Part shown: in pieces, positions 22,801 through 34,240 of the stretch
How the letters are laid out: each line of letters starts with the position of its first letter
How positions within the stretch are numbered: position 1 is the first letter of the stretch
DNA from: Aporrectodea caliginosa
Taxonomy: Eukaryota; Annelida; Clitellata; Crassiclitellata; Lumbricidae
NCBI GenBank assembly: GCA_020284085.1
Contig: JACEVL010000006.1
Location: 1 to 64,000, forward strand
DNA: 64,000 bases
Direction: 5' to 3'
Position numbers and translations under genes: made by a program
The notes under the pieces: generated by a model
What the model was told of the DNA's origin: nothing
What the model saw: only the letters and a program-made list of their open reading frames with translations
The model's database searches: none

Positions 22801-25800
22801 AACATTTGTAAAAGCGCTTCTCACAGCAGAGCTATTCAGAAGCGCTCTCAGCGTGACAGGCCCGAGAAAAGAGAAAGGTCTTTAAGCAGCGAAGCGATGC
22901 CAGCGAGATCTCCTCCAGAATCCTGCTACGAATTGCAGGGGAAGGTCATTCCATATTGATGGACCCACTACAGCGAAAGCCCGATGCTGGGTTAATGAGG
23001 TTCGCGACCGAGGTACGAAAAGATCAAGCCGGTCAGCAGAACGAAGAGGGCGAGAAGAACGTGCAGATAGTGGCTTACACATTAAGTCACAAAGGTACCT
23101 AGGAGCCAAGCCCTGCTGGGACTTAGTAACTAGGAGCAGGATCTTGTACTTGATTCTAGCCGAGAGAGGGAGCCAGTGAAGATCATTAGTCATGTAAGTG
23201 GAGATGTGAGAGTACCGAGGAAGACGTGCAATAAGTCTGGCTGCAGCGTTTAAGACAGATTGCACAGAGGACAGGCGAACCTTAGGAAGCCCAATTAGTA
23301 CAGAGTTACAATAATCAATGCGTGAGGAGACAAAGGCATGAACCATGGTTGTAAACACTTTGAAGGACACCGATCTTCTAATGGCTCTTAGTCGCCTCAG
23401 TTGGTAGTAACAAGAGCGGGTCAGGAGAGATAGGTGGCCAGTAAATGTCAAAGCGCTATCAAGTGTGACACCCAGATCACGAACACTGGAGGAAAAGGCA
23501 AAGTCTGGGAATAACGAGGCCAACAATTGGAGATCAAGTTTTTGTAGCTGTTGTTTGGTCCAACTCAGATTCCTTATTTAAACACACATGTGGTGAAGCT
23601 TACATGATTTTAATGTCCAAATGTATATAGTGTAGCACGACAACACAACTTACGTTTCCATTACATCTCGAGGCAAATCTGTAATCTCAGACGGAATACT
23701 TTTTCCGGTCAGAAAATTTGCCAATTCATTGCTGAATGAGTTGCAGTTATGATCAAATAGATGATAGCAAGAACCCCTGCAAGAAAATGAGAAGTTCATT
23801 GAACTGCTATTTCACACATCTATTAATTACTTAACAATACCAATTAACAATAATTGTAGCTCATGCTACAAACATTTTCATTTAAATCATCCTACTTTAG
23901 AAAACTTTATCTTCATTTTATTTTACAGAACCAATCTAAACTCAAATTCCTTGTATTTTCAAATAAACTTCTTTTCTACTACCTATAATTCAACAATGTG
24001 TTTGAAACAACACCGCAAAGGAACACTCTCCTGAATATTTGTAGCATGTATGCCTGCATACACAAAATACCTACAGCAAATACTAGACACAATTTGGTAC
24101 TGATTAAGTATATCCTTAATTATCCCATTAACCACATTTTGGTTTACAAAGATGTCACTTTTATGGATAAGGGAGGCCTAACCTACCATAAAAGTCTAAA
24201 TGTGCCAATTATCCATGGTGTTAAACTCCCTCATATAACATCCGTGTTATAAGTGTTTTCCGTGCGAAACTGTCAGCTTGCGGTATTACTCAACTGTGCC
24301 ATAGTCAGTTGAGAATTGATAACAGTTTCTCTTTCTCATTTGGCTGCAAAGCACCCGTGTGCAAATATCAAATTTTCATTAATTACAATAACAAAACATT
24401 CTGACCTCATCACAGATCTGTGAAACTACATGGGATAATTGACCATATGAATTACATAAAAACTGCAGAGACCTGAATGTAGTGGATCCCAATTCTTCAA
24501 GGTGGTCCATGAAGACTTCATAAGGAATCTGAGTTGGACCAAGAGAAATTTTTTGATTTGGCCGACCAATTATCAATTGACCCTGCAAATCAATCAATTA
24601 ACAAAGTAGGTAAAGCTCTCAAGAACTGTAGTGGAATGGAGCAGAGGCTTTCATTCCTGCTCCTCTTCTCTTGGGCCAGTTATGGAAGAATCCCAAGGTC
24701 TTGGACATAGGACCAGTGCTTCACATGACTTACTGTTTACTTCCCCCGTTTAAAATATAAAACTAAACTGCTTGGTAACAGAGACAAGTATGTGCAAAAA
24801 AGTTGATCATGGTGCTTAAATAGAGTCCACTCACCAAGTACAACCTGTAATCATTGCATTACTGACCAAACACGTTACTGAAAAAACCATTTTGCTGCTC
24901 TTAATAACAACCGACTGCACAATTCGGTCCACCCATTGCCAAGGAGCGGAAACGGAGGGGGGAGGGGGGCGATAGATAAATGGTAACATAATTGGCATGA
25001 ACAGTAGAATATCAAATAGGAAGCCGGATCGATTCCCGCTACTCTTAAGGTTGACTCTGCCTTCCGACTCTGCCTTCCATTCGCCAGAGGACATTGGTAA
25101 AATTAATAGTAGGACAGATGGGCGCCTTGCATGGCTGCCATACACTTAAATTTGACTCATATTAAACTTGTTATTATCTGTTACTAATGTGCCATGTAAT
25201 CTTAGGGTGTAATTGTCAGTTTGAATTAATAACGAAGAATATTATTATTATAAATGATTAAATAAAATCAATCAAATCACACTAAAAGAGTAATGAAAGA
25301 TCAATAACTTGAACACTAAACTAGTAAAATTCATTAAAAGTAGATACAGTTAATGGCTGTCCAAAGAAATTTTTCTGATGGTAAAATGTGTTGAATTTCA
25401 TCCAGAGGTTGAAAGGAGCTGGAATAGCAAATTCCTGAGCCCAAAATAATTTGATCACCTGGCTACTCATTGGTGCAACGTAAGTATCTGGTTCCCAACA
25501 AGTGAGATGCTGCTACTTACAGCACCACTGTTTCTTCTAGAGAGTTTCTGACCATGTATAACTGACTTAATTCACAAACAGCAGTAGCAAATTACAAACA
25601 CTGTTTCCTTATACCTTTGTCAAGTATCATGCTATAGTGTGATTGAGTTATTTAGAAAAATGGGGGTCCACGTCTGTAACTGCACTGTAGCAGCAAATGA
25701 CCTGCCCCTCAATCCACAGTAAGATCTTCATCCCTCCGCTGCTTGAAGTCTTTCTTATTTCCCTGGGCCAGTCACGCTGAGAGCACCACCTTGAATAGCT

Positions 25801-28800
25801 TGTAATGTAAGAGGCACTTTATAAATTCTAAGATATGATATGATTTCTGTAAATACTAAGCACATTTTAAAGGGTTTCTTAAATGACTTATATAAAAAAG
25901 CTAACAAAGCATGAAACTCACAGGAGCACACGACATAATTCCATCACTGCCAAAGAAATATTCTTTGTTGTAAGCAACAATTGCCGTATGCCATATACCG
26001 TTCATTGGTTTTCCACCTAAACCAAAGCAAACCAATTCAAAATAAAAAATAAATAAATACTACAGCAAAATAAATCCTACACGATGATATCCTTTCACAT
26101 TTCCTAAAAATTCATTATTTGTTCAAATTAGAAGCATCAAATTGGAGGAAGTAGAAGCCAGAGGCAAGCTGAGTTCATATTTAGCGAATGCTTCCTTCAG
26201 GTCAAAGATACCATTCTAAATTCTGCAGAATGGAGACCTCAGCTAAATCCCATCCCTGAATTGGTTGGAGAGAGACACTTCTTAGCAAGACTTGGCTCAA
26301 AATTCTTTGTGCCTGACTTGCTCATCCAAAAGATTGGGATGGTCAGCTGGCAACGCCTTAGAGCTTAATCCAAATGCCTCTGTCTTTGTAAGTGAGTTAC
26401 TATGTCTGTTTCTGTCTTTCACTCCCAATAAGTGCTATCTATATAAGCCTACAAACATGTGTAGGAACACAAATATATAAAGCCTGTGTCACACACTGCA
26501 TGTGCTCACTAGTTTGGCAAAATGTCCACTCTGTGGAAAATACCCTGTTGCTACACAATAGGCCATGAAAACAACTGTTAAAAACTGTTATGATTTTGAG
26601 AACTCTATCCCAGTCTACCACCTTTTCTAAACAACTTTTCTCATCTTCATTATTTGCCACAAATCCACAAAGCATCGCTGTGCCAGTATTCAGCACAACA
26701 TTAAGCACACATGTTTTGTTCTCACATAATCTGTCACAAAGCGTCAATGTTCACCATCACACACATACAACCAGACCAAATGTACAGGGCTGTTATTATG
26801 CAGATATACAGGCCTAAATTATGTAGCAAGGATATGTAGCTATTTAATAATTTTAATTTCATATGACCTTACAGGTTAAGAGCACACACATATATATTTC
26901 TCAGTTTTTATATTGTCCTGCATGAGTGAGTGAATGAGCAAGTCATGTTTCTGCATAACTATGTGAGTGAGAAAGTCAGCCCATATCAGCCAATCAGTCA
27001 ATTTCCATTTCAGATATCCACTGTGAATACTTGATTCTTAAAATGATTCTACAACTGTTTCATAATAAATTGACTGATATTTCACATGGCATTCAGGATT
27101 ATCTTGAGCAGTTAATAAAACTGATTTAACAGACATTTTAGAAGAGTAATCTCAGGTCAAATTTGTCATAAGTTTCTATAGGCTACCAAATTCAAATTTA
27201 TTCAAATTTTTTAACCTTTACCACTCCAGTGGCCGCTGTGACCGGACAAATATAAAACCGGCTTTACTCCTATGTCCGGCCTAGGCGGACATTAGTTTGT
27301 GAAGGCACTATGAGTAGACCTGGGAGTCGACCCCAATAAGTCGACCCCAGTCGACTTGGGCATCCCAAGTCGAGTCGAGTCGTTTCTGCTTAGCGCAACT
27401 GACCCCAATTTGTACTGAAAAGTAACCTCAAGTTGTTTTCTACAAGAGTCGACTTAAACCGACTTGGGTCACAAACAAATCTAAATTTATCTCGCCACAC
27501 TAATGATCGTGAGGCAACGGCGGTGTTTAAGCAGTTGTATAGTGTTTTTAGTGTGAACAAGCGTTTTTAAGACCTATATGGTGTGTTAGGGTTGTGTCAT
27601 GACAATACACCTGTATATAATTATATAGCCTATGTATAAACATGATCTAATTGAGCGGACGGTTAGCGCCGCTCGTCTTACGTAAACATTGACTGAATAT
27701 AGCTTGTACTGAGCACGTGCTAATAGCGCGGGAAAGGTTAAAAATTGCTGATTACAGTCGATTTGAATAATGTCGTTGTCTTAACACAGTAGGCCCTAGA
27801 TAGAGCTGTATATTGAGAGTGAAGTGTTAAGAAATATAGTTGATTTATGTTGACGATATATATTGAATTGAAGTGTAGAAGATAAAAGTTGATTTTCATC
27901 TCATTTGAAAGAGTAAGAAACGCAGAACGGTACTGCGATATTATTTTGTATTATCGACGCCGGTTGCGTTGCACTCGGTTGGGCTAAGCAGTTACTTAGG
28001 CCTACTTATTTTTCTATCGGTGCCGATTTATCTATATCATGATTTATTATATGTTAAAGCGTCACACGTACGTTTAATAAAACTGGTGAATCGAAATGTT
28101 AATATAAATGTTAGCACGTCTGCCTTATCAAGAGCTGAACGCGCGCAAATCAATGAACTTTTAGTCCCCAGTGAATTCTACCCAAAGAAATCTGGATCTC
28201 ATACTAATCAATCGATCGTTTGGCGCTACTTTGGTGCACTGCATTAGTCGTTTGCAGAGGGAAAAACTGTTGTATTAGACAATGATCGACTATATTGTCG
28301 GTGAGTGGTAGTACTGCATTGCTATTTGAATCACGTTAGTGGCCAAATAATGATGACAACAGTATTAAACTGTGTCATTATAACACGCCATTCAGTGCAA
28401 CCAGTCCGCGGTCCACTGCAAATTCTTCTGTTAACCCATTAGAGCATTACAAAACTGTTCAAGCACAAACACAAACAGCTTAAAATAGGCCTAATAAGCA
28501 ATTTTATTCATCAGGTGTTGAGATGGCATTACTCATTAGTATAAGAAATTAATGCTTGCCAGGCAAATTGGCATGACATTTTTGTATTATTAGCCGTACG
28601 TAATCGTAATTACCATGTCAGAAGTCGACTTTGTTGAGACTCAGACTCAGAACTGTTCTATCCTTGATAATACAAAGTTGGTTGTTTTTCTGCCAAGTCG
28701 GGTCAAGTCGTTTTGACTCCAAGTTGTCGACTTCAAGTCACTTTAGGGTCAAGTGGGGTCAGATTGGCTGACCAAAGTGACTCCCAGGTCTAACTATGAG

Positions 28801-29060
28801 CTCCTATATGTCCGGCAGTATGTATATATGTATATATGTATGATTGTATGTATGTATGTATGCATGTATGCATACACATACATGTTTCTATGTACTTACA
28901 TATATATACATATGTTCATACATACATATATATATATACATATACATATATACATACATACATATATACACATATATACATACATACACATATATACATA
29001 CATACATATATACATATATATACATATATATGCATATATATATATACATACATGCATACA

Positions 29061-29096
<36 letters not shown>

Positions 29097-29235
29097 CATA
29101 TATACATATATACATACATATACATATATATACATATATACACACATATATATATACATACATATACATATATACATACATATATACATATATACATATA
29201 TATACATATATAATCATATATATACATATATAAAC

Positions 29236-29270
<35 letters not shown>

Positions 29271-30267
29271 CATACATATATATACATATATACATATATA
29301 CATACATACATACATATATACATACATACATATATACATACATACATATATATACATACATATATACATATAATCATACATATATACATACATACATATA
29401 TACATATATACATACATATATACATTCAGTCCCTCCATGCTTGATATGTTAGACAGTGAGTATGTTGTTACGTCGTATTTACTGCAATTTTATTCGGAGC
29501 TGGCGCAGAAAAATATTAGGAGTGGTAAAGGTTAATACATTCTAATTGCCTCTATGATACTCCTTTACTCCAGGTAAAACGTTTAAATACTGGTCAAAAA
29601 TGTTACACAGGTTCATCATTTAAGCTATTTCTTTAGTTTATTTTTTTAACTCCAAACAAAGTTTTTTTATCCAATGAAATTCTCAAAAAGGTACCTCCCT
29701 ATACTAACTGCTATTGAATGAGCCATCACACATTATTCTAGCCACTTATTTCATACAAGATTTAAAAAAAGAACAAGTAAAAAAGTAGAATATAGCTTGA
29801 ATGTGTGAATATACTGGGTGTCACAAGAGTTGCCACTATAATATTATTGCTTCAATGCCATTCCTGGCAGAGGACTCATCAACAAAATTCCTCCTATTAA
29901 TTAACAAGTTAATTGGTTCTGAGGTTTCAGGTTATTCTTGACACATGTTATCGCAAACATTTGGCTGCACAGTTTTGCCCGCCAAAAACTTTGATCAGGC
30001 AGTTGTGGAAGCCAGCTCAGCATTGACACCAATGGCAGCTCATCCTGGCAACATTTAAGAACTGATAAGCAGCAGAGATTTCATAAAATGATATCTGCAA
30101 AAAAATTCAAAATTAGGCCAGGCAAGTATCACAAATATGACAGTAGCAGCCCAAAAGTGTAAACTGTCCTTAAAAATAAAGCACTTACCAAGAAGTGAGG
30201 ACAAGAATGTCCGTGCCATTCCACCGGAGATGTCATACACATACAGTTGAACTTCACTTTCAGCCAT
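10900..30267 (-). CDS. DESI1-like PPPDE peptidase fused to a PUL-type helical domain (10 exons placed, 1 uncertain)
   Basis: Exons: 30267-30189, 26016-25922, 24582-24473, 23776-23654, 22709-22442, 21607-21463, 20582-20395, 19491-19306, 16572-16494, (13150-13107 tentative), 11004-10900. Exons 1-5 encode a PPPDE papain-fold cysteine peptidase like DESI1, which removes SUMO or ubiquitin. [14 protein letters not shown] leads to the catalytic His36 in GIWHT and Cys106 in [16 protein letters not shown], the same spacing as human His38/Cys108. Residues about 137-210 are a polar linker. From about residue 210 to the end (exons 5-11) the protein is helical. The segments [67 protein letters not shown] and [10 protein letters not shown] resemble the PUL domain of PLAA/Ufd3, which binds p97/Cdc48. 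Human DESI1 (168 aa) lacks this part. Phases are consistent except between exons 9 and 11, which need an exon of length 3n+2; the 44-nt candidate fits but has a weak GTTTTT donor. With it, the protein is about 473 aa. The long introns are full of transposons. The peptidase part is firm; the PUL call is from pattern only. Confidence 0.85.
11125..11286. mobile_element. Small MITE with CAGTGGCGGCGCCAG ends
   Basis: TIRs are CAGTGGCGGCGCCAG on the left and CTGGCGCCGCTACTG on the right. Flanking sequence is GATGATGA/ATGATGAC, so a TSD is likely but obscured by the local TGA repeat. It is GC-rich inside and non-coding. Confidence 0.75.
11468..11922. mobile_element. PIF/Harbinger-like MITE (GGGGCCGTCCATAAATGACG ends)
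   Basis: Near-perfect TIRs begin GGGGCCGTCCATAAATGACG and the element is flanked by TTA on both sides (11465-11467, 11923-11925). A 3-bp TWA duplication is the PIF/Harbinger signature. The sub-terminal regions contain several TGACGTCA and GTGACG words. It has no ORF. Confidence 0.85.
12346..12514. mobile_element. hAT-type MITE, 169 bp, perfect TSD
   Basis: TIRs are CAGGGTTTAAAGTGG and CCACTTTAACCACTG. The 8-bp duplication CATACATG flanks both ends (12338-12345, 12515-12522). GTTCCCACTGCTC is repeated three times inside. Confidence 0.9.
13717..14445 (+). pseudogene. Transposase remnant of the 13599-15987 element
   Basis: Two adjacent open stretches separated by stops. The first ends [16 protein letters not shown]. 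The intervening frame reads [15 protein letters not shown], and the second includes the conserved [16 protein letters not shown]. The Asp-containing DTTS motif followed by a CHHHI motif is the pattern of a large animal DDE transposase family whose exact name I cannot give. Further fragments continue after 14445. Non-functional. Confidence 0.65.
14851..15363. mobile_element. MITE with GGGGTTATTGCATAATTACG ends, nested in a hAT element
   Basis: TIRs are GGGGTTATTGCATAATTACG on the left and GCAATGACCCC on the right, with near-identical inner sequence (TACGTAACG). CAA flanks both sides. Sub-terminal (GGGT)n tracts occur at both ends. The 3-bp duplication suggests PIF/Harbinger-type mobilisation, though CAA is not the usual TWA. 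It interrupts the transposase remnant of the 13599-15987 element, so it is younger. Confidence 0.8.
16655..16760 (-). mobile_element. Non-LTR retrotransposon 3' end with (CATT)n tail
   Basis: In minus sense it reads GAGCGCCTCTGAGTAGG, then a 3'-terminal GAGGCGTTATATAAAT motif and a tail of GAATG repeats (ATTCATTCATTC on plus). It is the same end type as other LINE/SINE ends in this window. Confidence 0.55.
16924..18262 (-). mobile_element. hAT element with BED-type transposase N-terminal exon
   Basis: Ends are CAGGGGTTCTTAAACTTTTT and CATACTTTAAGAACCACTG, with a perfect 8-bp duplication TTATAGAT (16916-16923, 18263-18270). The right end has CCGCGGACCGGCG palindromes typical of this group. 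The minus strand carries the N-terminus of a ZBED/EPM2AIP1-like hAT transposase (17804-17475). Most of the transposase is missing, so the copy is non-autonomous. Confidence 0.92.
17475..17804 (-). pseudogene. hAT transposase N-terminal remnant
   Basis: Begins [20 protein letters not shown] and continues through an acidic/Ser region to [20 protein letters not shown], the sequence that normally leads into a BED zinc finger in ZBED5/FAM200-like hAT transposases. The finger and catalytic domain are absent after this point. It lies inside 16924-18262. Confidence 0.7.
18928..18977. repeat. Alternating A-block/T-block tract
   Basis: Successive runs of about 8 A then 8 T repeat three times, each A8T8 block being self-complementary. 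It is inside the right arm of the 16764-19054 element. Confidence 0.85.
20189..20335 (+). mobile_element. tRNA-derived SINE, degenerate
   Basis: A box-like TTGGTTTGAGCGCTCACC and B box AGGTTCAAGCC are followed by the body motif GACCTTGAGCAAGTC and CAATTGCTCGGC, which is shared with the SINEs at 58526 and 58961. It lies in intron 7 of the DESI-PUL gene. Confidence 0.65.
21960..22255 (+). mobile_element. CR1/L2-like LINE 3' end
   Basis: A degenerate plus-strand match to the C-terminus of CR1-like ORF2 is visible (a WNxLPxSL-type segment at about 22035, then [15 protein letters not shown] words). It is followed by CTATATAAATTGTC and a (CATTA)n tail near 22205-22232. Confidence 0.5.
22770..23575 (-). 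mobile_element. CR1/L2-like non-LTR retrotransposon, 5'-truncated
   Basis: The minus strand has an open C-terminal ORF2 segment (about 230 codons, 23570-22882) with hallmark reverse-transcriptase thumb/post-RT motifs: [51 protein letters not shown], and SIWNDLPLQ. It ends in a (GATTA)n tail at 22799-22770. No stop interrupts it, so the insertion is fairly young. It sits in intron 4 of the DESI-PUL gene on the same strand. Confidence 0.85.
25700..25860 (+). mobile_element. Non-LTR retrotransposon 3' end fragment
   Basis: Plus-strand [14 protein letters not shown] remnant (TTGAAGTCTTTCTTATTTCC), then AGAGGCACTTTATAAATTCT and a short (GATAT) tail, matching the LINE end at 4700-4880. Confidence 0.45.
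27315..28792. mobile_element. hAT-type non-autonomous element nested in a piggyBac MITE
   Basis: TIR TAGACCTGGGAGTC and GACTCCCAGGTCTA, with a perfect 8-bp duplication ACTATGAG (27307-27314, 28793-28800). Sub-terminal zones repeat AAGTCGACTT-like words many times, probably transposase-binding repeats. I recognise no transposase domain. Confidence 0.88.
28816..29425. repeat. (TATACA/CATA)n microsatellite, about 610 bp
   Basis: Interspersed TATATACATA and ACATACAT units. Long Tyr/Ile/His or Met/Tyr/Cys ORFs on both strands are artefacts of the repeat. Confidence 0.95.
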
Positions 30268-30589
30268 ATTCACGCAAAACTGAAAAACCTCAAAGCAACA
30301 ATAGACTTCATTTAGATAAAAAGAAAATATTTCTTTAAACTAATTGAATTAAAATCATATTTACAGTGGTCTAATCTATTAAAATGACCAACATAAACAG
30401 CAATGCCTGAACAAACAAGAAAAAAGCAAAGTAAACACATTATTGTTCTGTATCCTGCAAAAACAGCACTGAATGTCATTACTAAGAGTTCAACTCTCGT
30501 CAATTAACTAATTAAAAGCTGTTTTCTGTTTTCATTTGCCAGCCAGCAGAAGAAGTAGAGCAGTCCCTTAAGCTAGCCCTGAGGCAGCC

Positions 30590-30855
30590 ATGGGTATGAA
30601 CTGTTATTCATTTTCTTAGCCTCGGCATATGACAGTGGGTGACCAATCCTCTCCCTTGCCATCTCATCTTCCCAACGACAGTGTACACTCAGTGTACACT
30701 CAGTGTACACTGTCGGTGCATTATGGCTGATGCATTATGGCTGAGTTGGGTAGGTGGCTCATGAGCAGCAGAAATTTCAAACTGGGGATTTTAACCCCTG
30801 ACCAATCAACAGTCCAGCATGTTAAACCCTACACAGTAGAGCACCCCCTGCCATA
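30590..30855 (-). mobile_element. tRNA-like SINE, copy 1
   Basis: Read on the minus strand it opens with a tRNA-like head (CTACTGTGTAGGGTTTAACA, then a B-box-like GGGGTTAAAATCCCC) and ends in a body shared with 31160-31300 (AACCATGGGTATGAA on plus). A short CAGTGTACACT repeat interrupts it at about 30680. Confidence 0.5.
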
Positions 30856-31159
30856 CAGCCAACCAAATCAGTTGCCTGACAGCCCCTACATCAAGTACCA
30901 GTAGATTGAACGTCAACAGTTAGAAATTGGATATTCACAACTGAAAGTGGAGGAAAACACAACTGAAATTTTTCAAGTTCTTTTGTCACAACTAAGCTAT
31001 GTACCTATAGAATCACAGAAATTTCAAATTGCGTTAAATGTGAGAAAATGGTTTTCATATATTTTCTTACTTAAAAATGTGCCATTTTATGCTTCACATT
31101 TGGTTTTAATTAATTCATCCAGACAATCAACTGAACATTACCATCTATAAGTACCGTAT

Positions 31160-31300
31160 AAGAAGAAGGAAAGTGCAGCCCTTGGTTAACCCCGATAGGC
31201 AACCATGGGTATGAAATGTTAGCAGCTTCACCTTTCTTAGCTTGGCAAGGACTGGTTATCAGCCACAGCCCTCACAGACCGATTATCCCACTGACAACTG
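31160..31300 (-). mobile_element. Same SINE family, partial copy
   Basis: Shares GCAACCATGGGTATGAAATG and the following CTTTCTTAGC with the 30590-30855 copy. The tRNA-like head is not clear. Confidence 0.4.
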
Positions 31301-33560
31301 AACATTTTTCGAATTTTATGATGCAGTTTGCTGGTTTGGGGGGGGACTGTAAGTCCAGCAGAATCTAGATACATCTTTCTACCCCAGTGGGTATTTCAAT
31401 TCCTAAATTAAAGCTTGACAGCTCAGCAAGCGAAACAATAGACTATTGTGTAGAAATTGGATCCAAACTGGCTCAATTATCAGATGCTGCTTACACATAC
31501 CAAGTATAGTTTCTCACATTTACATGGGGGTATTTAATATGTTAAGAGCATTCTCCATAAATGTTTCTAAGCAGGAAGTTATCTACTCAGGCGATCAACA
31601 GGCAAGTTTCAAAAACATTTGCAGTATGTATGTTTGTCCCAAACATGAAAAAAACAAGGAACTACTGTTTTAAGATATTTTACTATTTTACATGATAAGT
31701 GTAAAGACTAAGTTCAACATGTTACAAGATGGTTGCATGGTCAATCAGTCAATTAATAAATTACAGTCATTCAATCAATCACAGCAATTACTAAATAATG
31801 AAATAAATGTCTCAAGTTCTTTTGTCACAACTAGCCTCACAACTACGTTTATGTACCTGTAGACATAATCACAGAAATTTCAAATTGGGTTAAATGTAAG
31901 AAACTAGCTTAAAATTATATATTTTCTTGCAAATAAAGTATTTCAAATAAAAGTTTTTACAAGAATGATACTCATTTCTACCCATCTCATACAACTGACC
32001 AATCCCAAATACAAACACTAGTCCTTCTAGTATACTTTGGCCTATACTATTTTAAATTTATTTAAATAAATTGATGATATTTTTGTGCTACGTATCATCA
32101 GGTAAAATTTTGTGACATTCAGCAACAGTCCCTCAAAATATTTACATGTATAATGACAAAATGATCAAACTGTTTGAACTAAGGAAGTCAGAAGTTGAAA
32201 CCTTGGTCAGAATGGCTCCACAAGATAAACACTGGTACAAAATGAACATCTACAACTTGACTCTGAATGCTGGTACCAAACAAAAGCCCACAACTTTTCT
32301 CTGTACACTGGTACCAAATGAACGCCCACAACTTGACTCTGCACACTGGTACCAAACGAACGTTGGTACAACTTGGTAGTTAACTCGGAGCAGGTTGCTC
32401 TGAATGTCACCAAATTTTATCTCTAGATACCTACAACTGAAAGTCGTCAAACTCGTTTGTTAATAGATGGTAATACAAGGTAACGCACCTATTCTCGTCT
32501 TCCAGAACTATGATTTTATACACATTTTTAAAATTCTATTCCAGGCAATGAAAAATGATCTTTTGCCAGTAAGTTTAACATGGGTATTGGGTCAACTCCA
32601 GGGCACGTAACATTTTCGCTTCCTTTGCAGGTAGACTCCGCAGCATGAAACATTTTCACTTCCATAAATATTTCTGTTTCCGTAATTTATTTTTCCATCT
32701 TTTCTACTGGCAGCTAGTACTCATCTCAGCAGTATCATTAAATCAACTTAATTCTGCTTAACATCGGCATAAGAGAGAGGGTTCCAGCCATTTCTACATT
32801 TCCCTGTCTGTCTGTTTCAACAACACTAATCATCAGAAAATGTTAAACCTATCGATCTGAGTAACAAACCCTGAAATGGATTAGAAAGAGCATTGCTGTT
32901 GGAACTGCCTCATACATTGACATGTGGCTTAAATAAATTTGGCATATGAGGGCGTGTGTTCACTGTTCAGCTCATCTGTCAAACTAAGCATTGTTTTTAC
33001 GATTTTTTGTATTATGCATTTATGTACACTGGTAGATCATTTTGGTTGGTGTTGTGTTAATTACATTTTAATGATGATCGAAGTAGTCTAGATAGGTTAT
33101 ACAGATTACCTATGTGAATATTTGATCTGCTTAACATGACTTTGAATAAAGCTTCTCTGTTACTTTCTGTTTCATGAATAGGTCTGTCATTTATTTATAT
33201 ACAATACATATATGCTACACATTACATACATGTCATACGGCTGAACTGATAAAGAAAGTACATTGTAGGAGAGTTAATTATAATTATTTTGCATAGTTTA
33301 GTCTACATGAGTTTAGTTGTACATGTATGGATGTTTTACAGACCTATTATAGCAAAAACTAATTAATATCGATGTCTAATGATGAATGCTTCCAATCCTT
33401 CCACGAACTTAACAATCTCTTACCATCAATTAACGCATGAGTGGAGACTTATCATGTTTTGGTGCCAGGTTGGAGACATAGTCATGTAATGTGTACATAA
33501 ATTTAAAGCAATTCACAGATAGCTCAACAGCTGACAAGATTAATATAAACAAACAGTCAG
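31301..33560. other. Intergenic, upstream of the DESI-PUL gene; one minisatellite only
   Basis: No exon or element end was supported apart from the 38-bp minisatellite at 32230-32373. Confidence 0.4.
32230..32373. repeat. 38-bp minisatellite, about 3.8 copies
   Basis: Units start CTGGTACCAAA at 32232, 32270, 32308 and 32346, an exact 38-bp spacing, and include GCCCACAACTTGACTCT. Confidence 0.85.
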
Positions 33561-33561
33561 C

Positions 33562-33790
33562 ATATCGTATCGTATCTAATAATTTATAAAGCGCCTCTTG
33601 CAGAATAACTATTCAGAGGCGTTCTCTTCATGGAAGCCCCGGGGGATAATAAAATTGCAACCTTATTTGCACTGTGGTACACCAAATCACAGACTTTATT
33701 CTTTCTGTTACAGAATGCCGCTAAGATTTAGCCATACTCCGTGGACAAGCTTCCTCGTCTCCTCAGTGGGTGCCTGTAACTTCAATGTTA
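33562..33790. mobile_element. Non-LTR retrotransposon fragments
   Basis: The left part (33562-33640) is a minus-oriented LINE 3' end: (GATAC)n tail, TTTATAAAGCGCCTC, then CAGAGGCGTTCTC. The right part (33700-33780) has a plus-strand QNAAK-like trace of CR1 ORF2. They may be two separate insertions. Confidence 0.4.
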
Positions 33791-34240
33791 CCAAGTCTCC
33801 ACACTAACTCTAGCTAAGTAACTACACTGTAAGCAATAAAGATAAGGCAGTGAGACAATCAGACAGACATACAGACGAGCAGGAACTCTCCCTCATATGC
33901 CAAGGCTAAGTACATATAGTGACCACACATCAACATATGAAGACGGAAGCAAAAATGTTTTGTGCCACGGAGTTTAGTTGCGTTAAACTTAATGGTGAGA
34001 CAGTGTTTCATTGCCTGGAACAGAATTTTTAATAACGTGCATAAAACCATAGAATAAGTTCTGGAAGACAGGAATAGGCGCGTTTGACTACTTTTAGTCG
34101 CAGGTATCTACAGAAAAATTCTGTGACATTCGGAGCGGCCTAGTAGTGCCGAGTCATACCCGAACGTCTCCAACTTGATACTGCCAGCGCCCTACAGGAA
34201 ATTAAATGTGTAGTGAAACAATTACATGTGTAGTTGACAC

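Larger units (their letters stand above)
27215..29531. mobile_element. piggyBac-like MITE (TTAA) with a nested hAT element and microsatellite
   Basis: TIR CCTTTACCACTCC at the left and GGAGTGGTAAAGG at the right, each bordered by TTAA (27211-27214, 29532-29535), the piggyBac signature. The inside has CCGGACA/TGTCCGG palindromic motifs. The original MITE was only about 200-250 bp; it is expanded by a 1478-bp hAT insertion and a TATACA microsatellite of about 610 bp. No transposase. Confidence 0.85.

Noticed and set aside
28753..29438. ORFs of 100-200 codons of Tyr/Ile/His/Thr or Met/Tyr/Cys
   Set aside because: Translation of a TATACA microsatellite on both strands.
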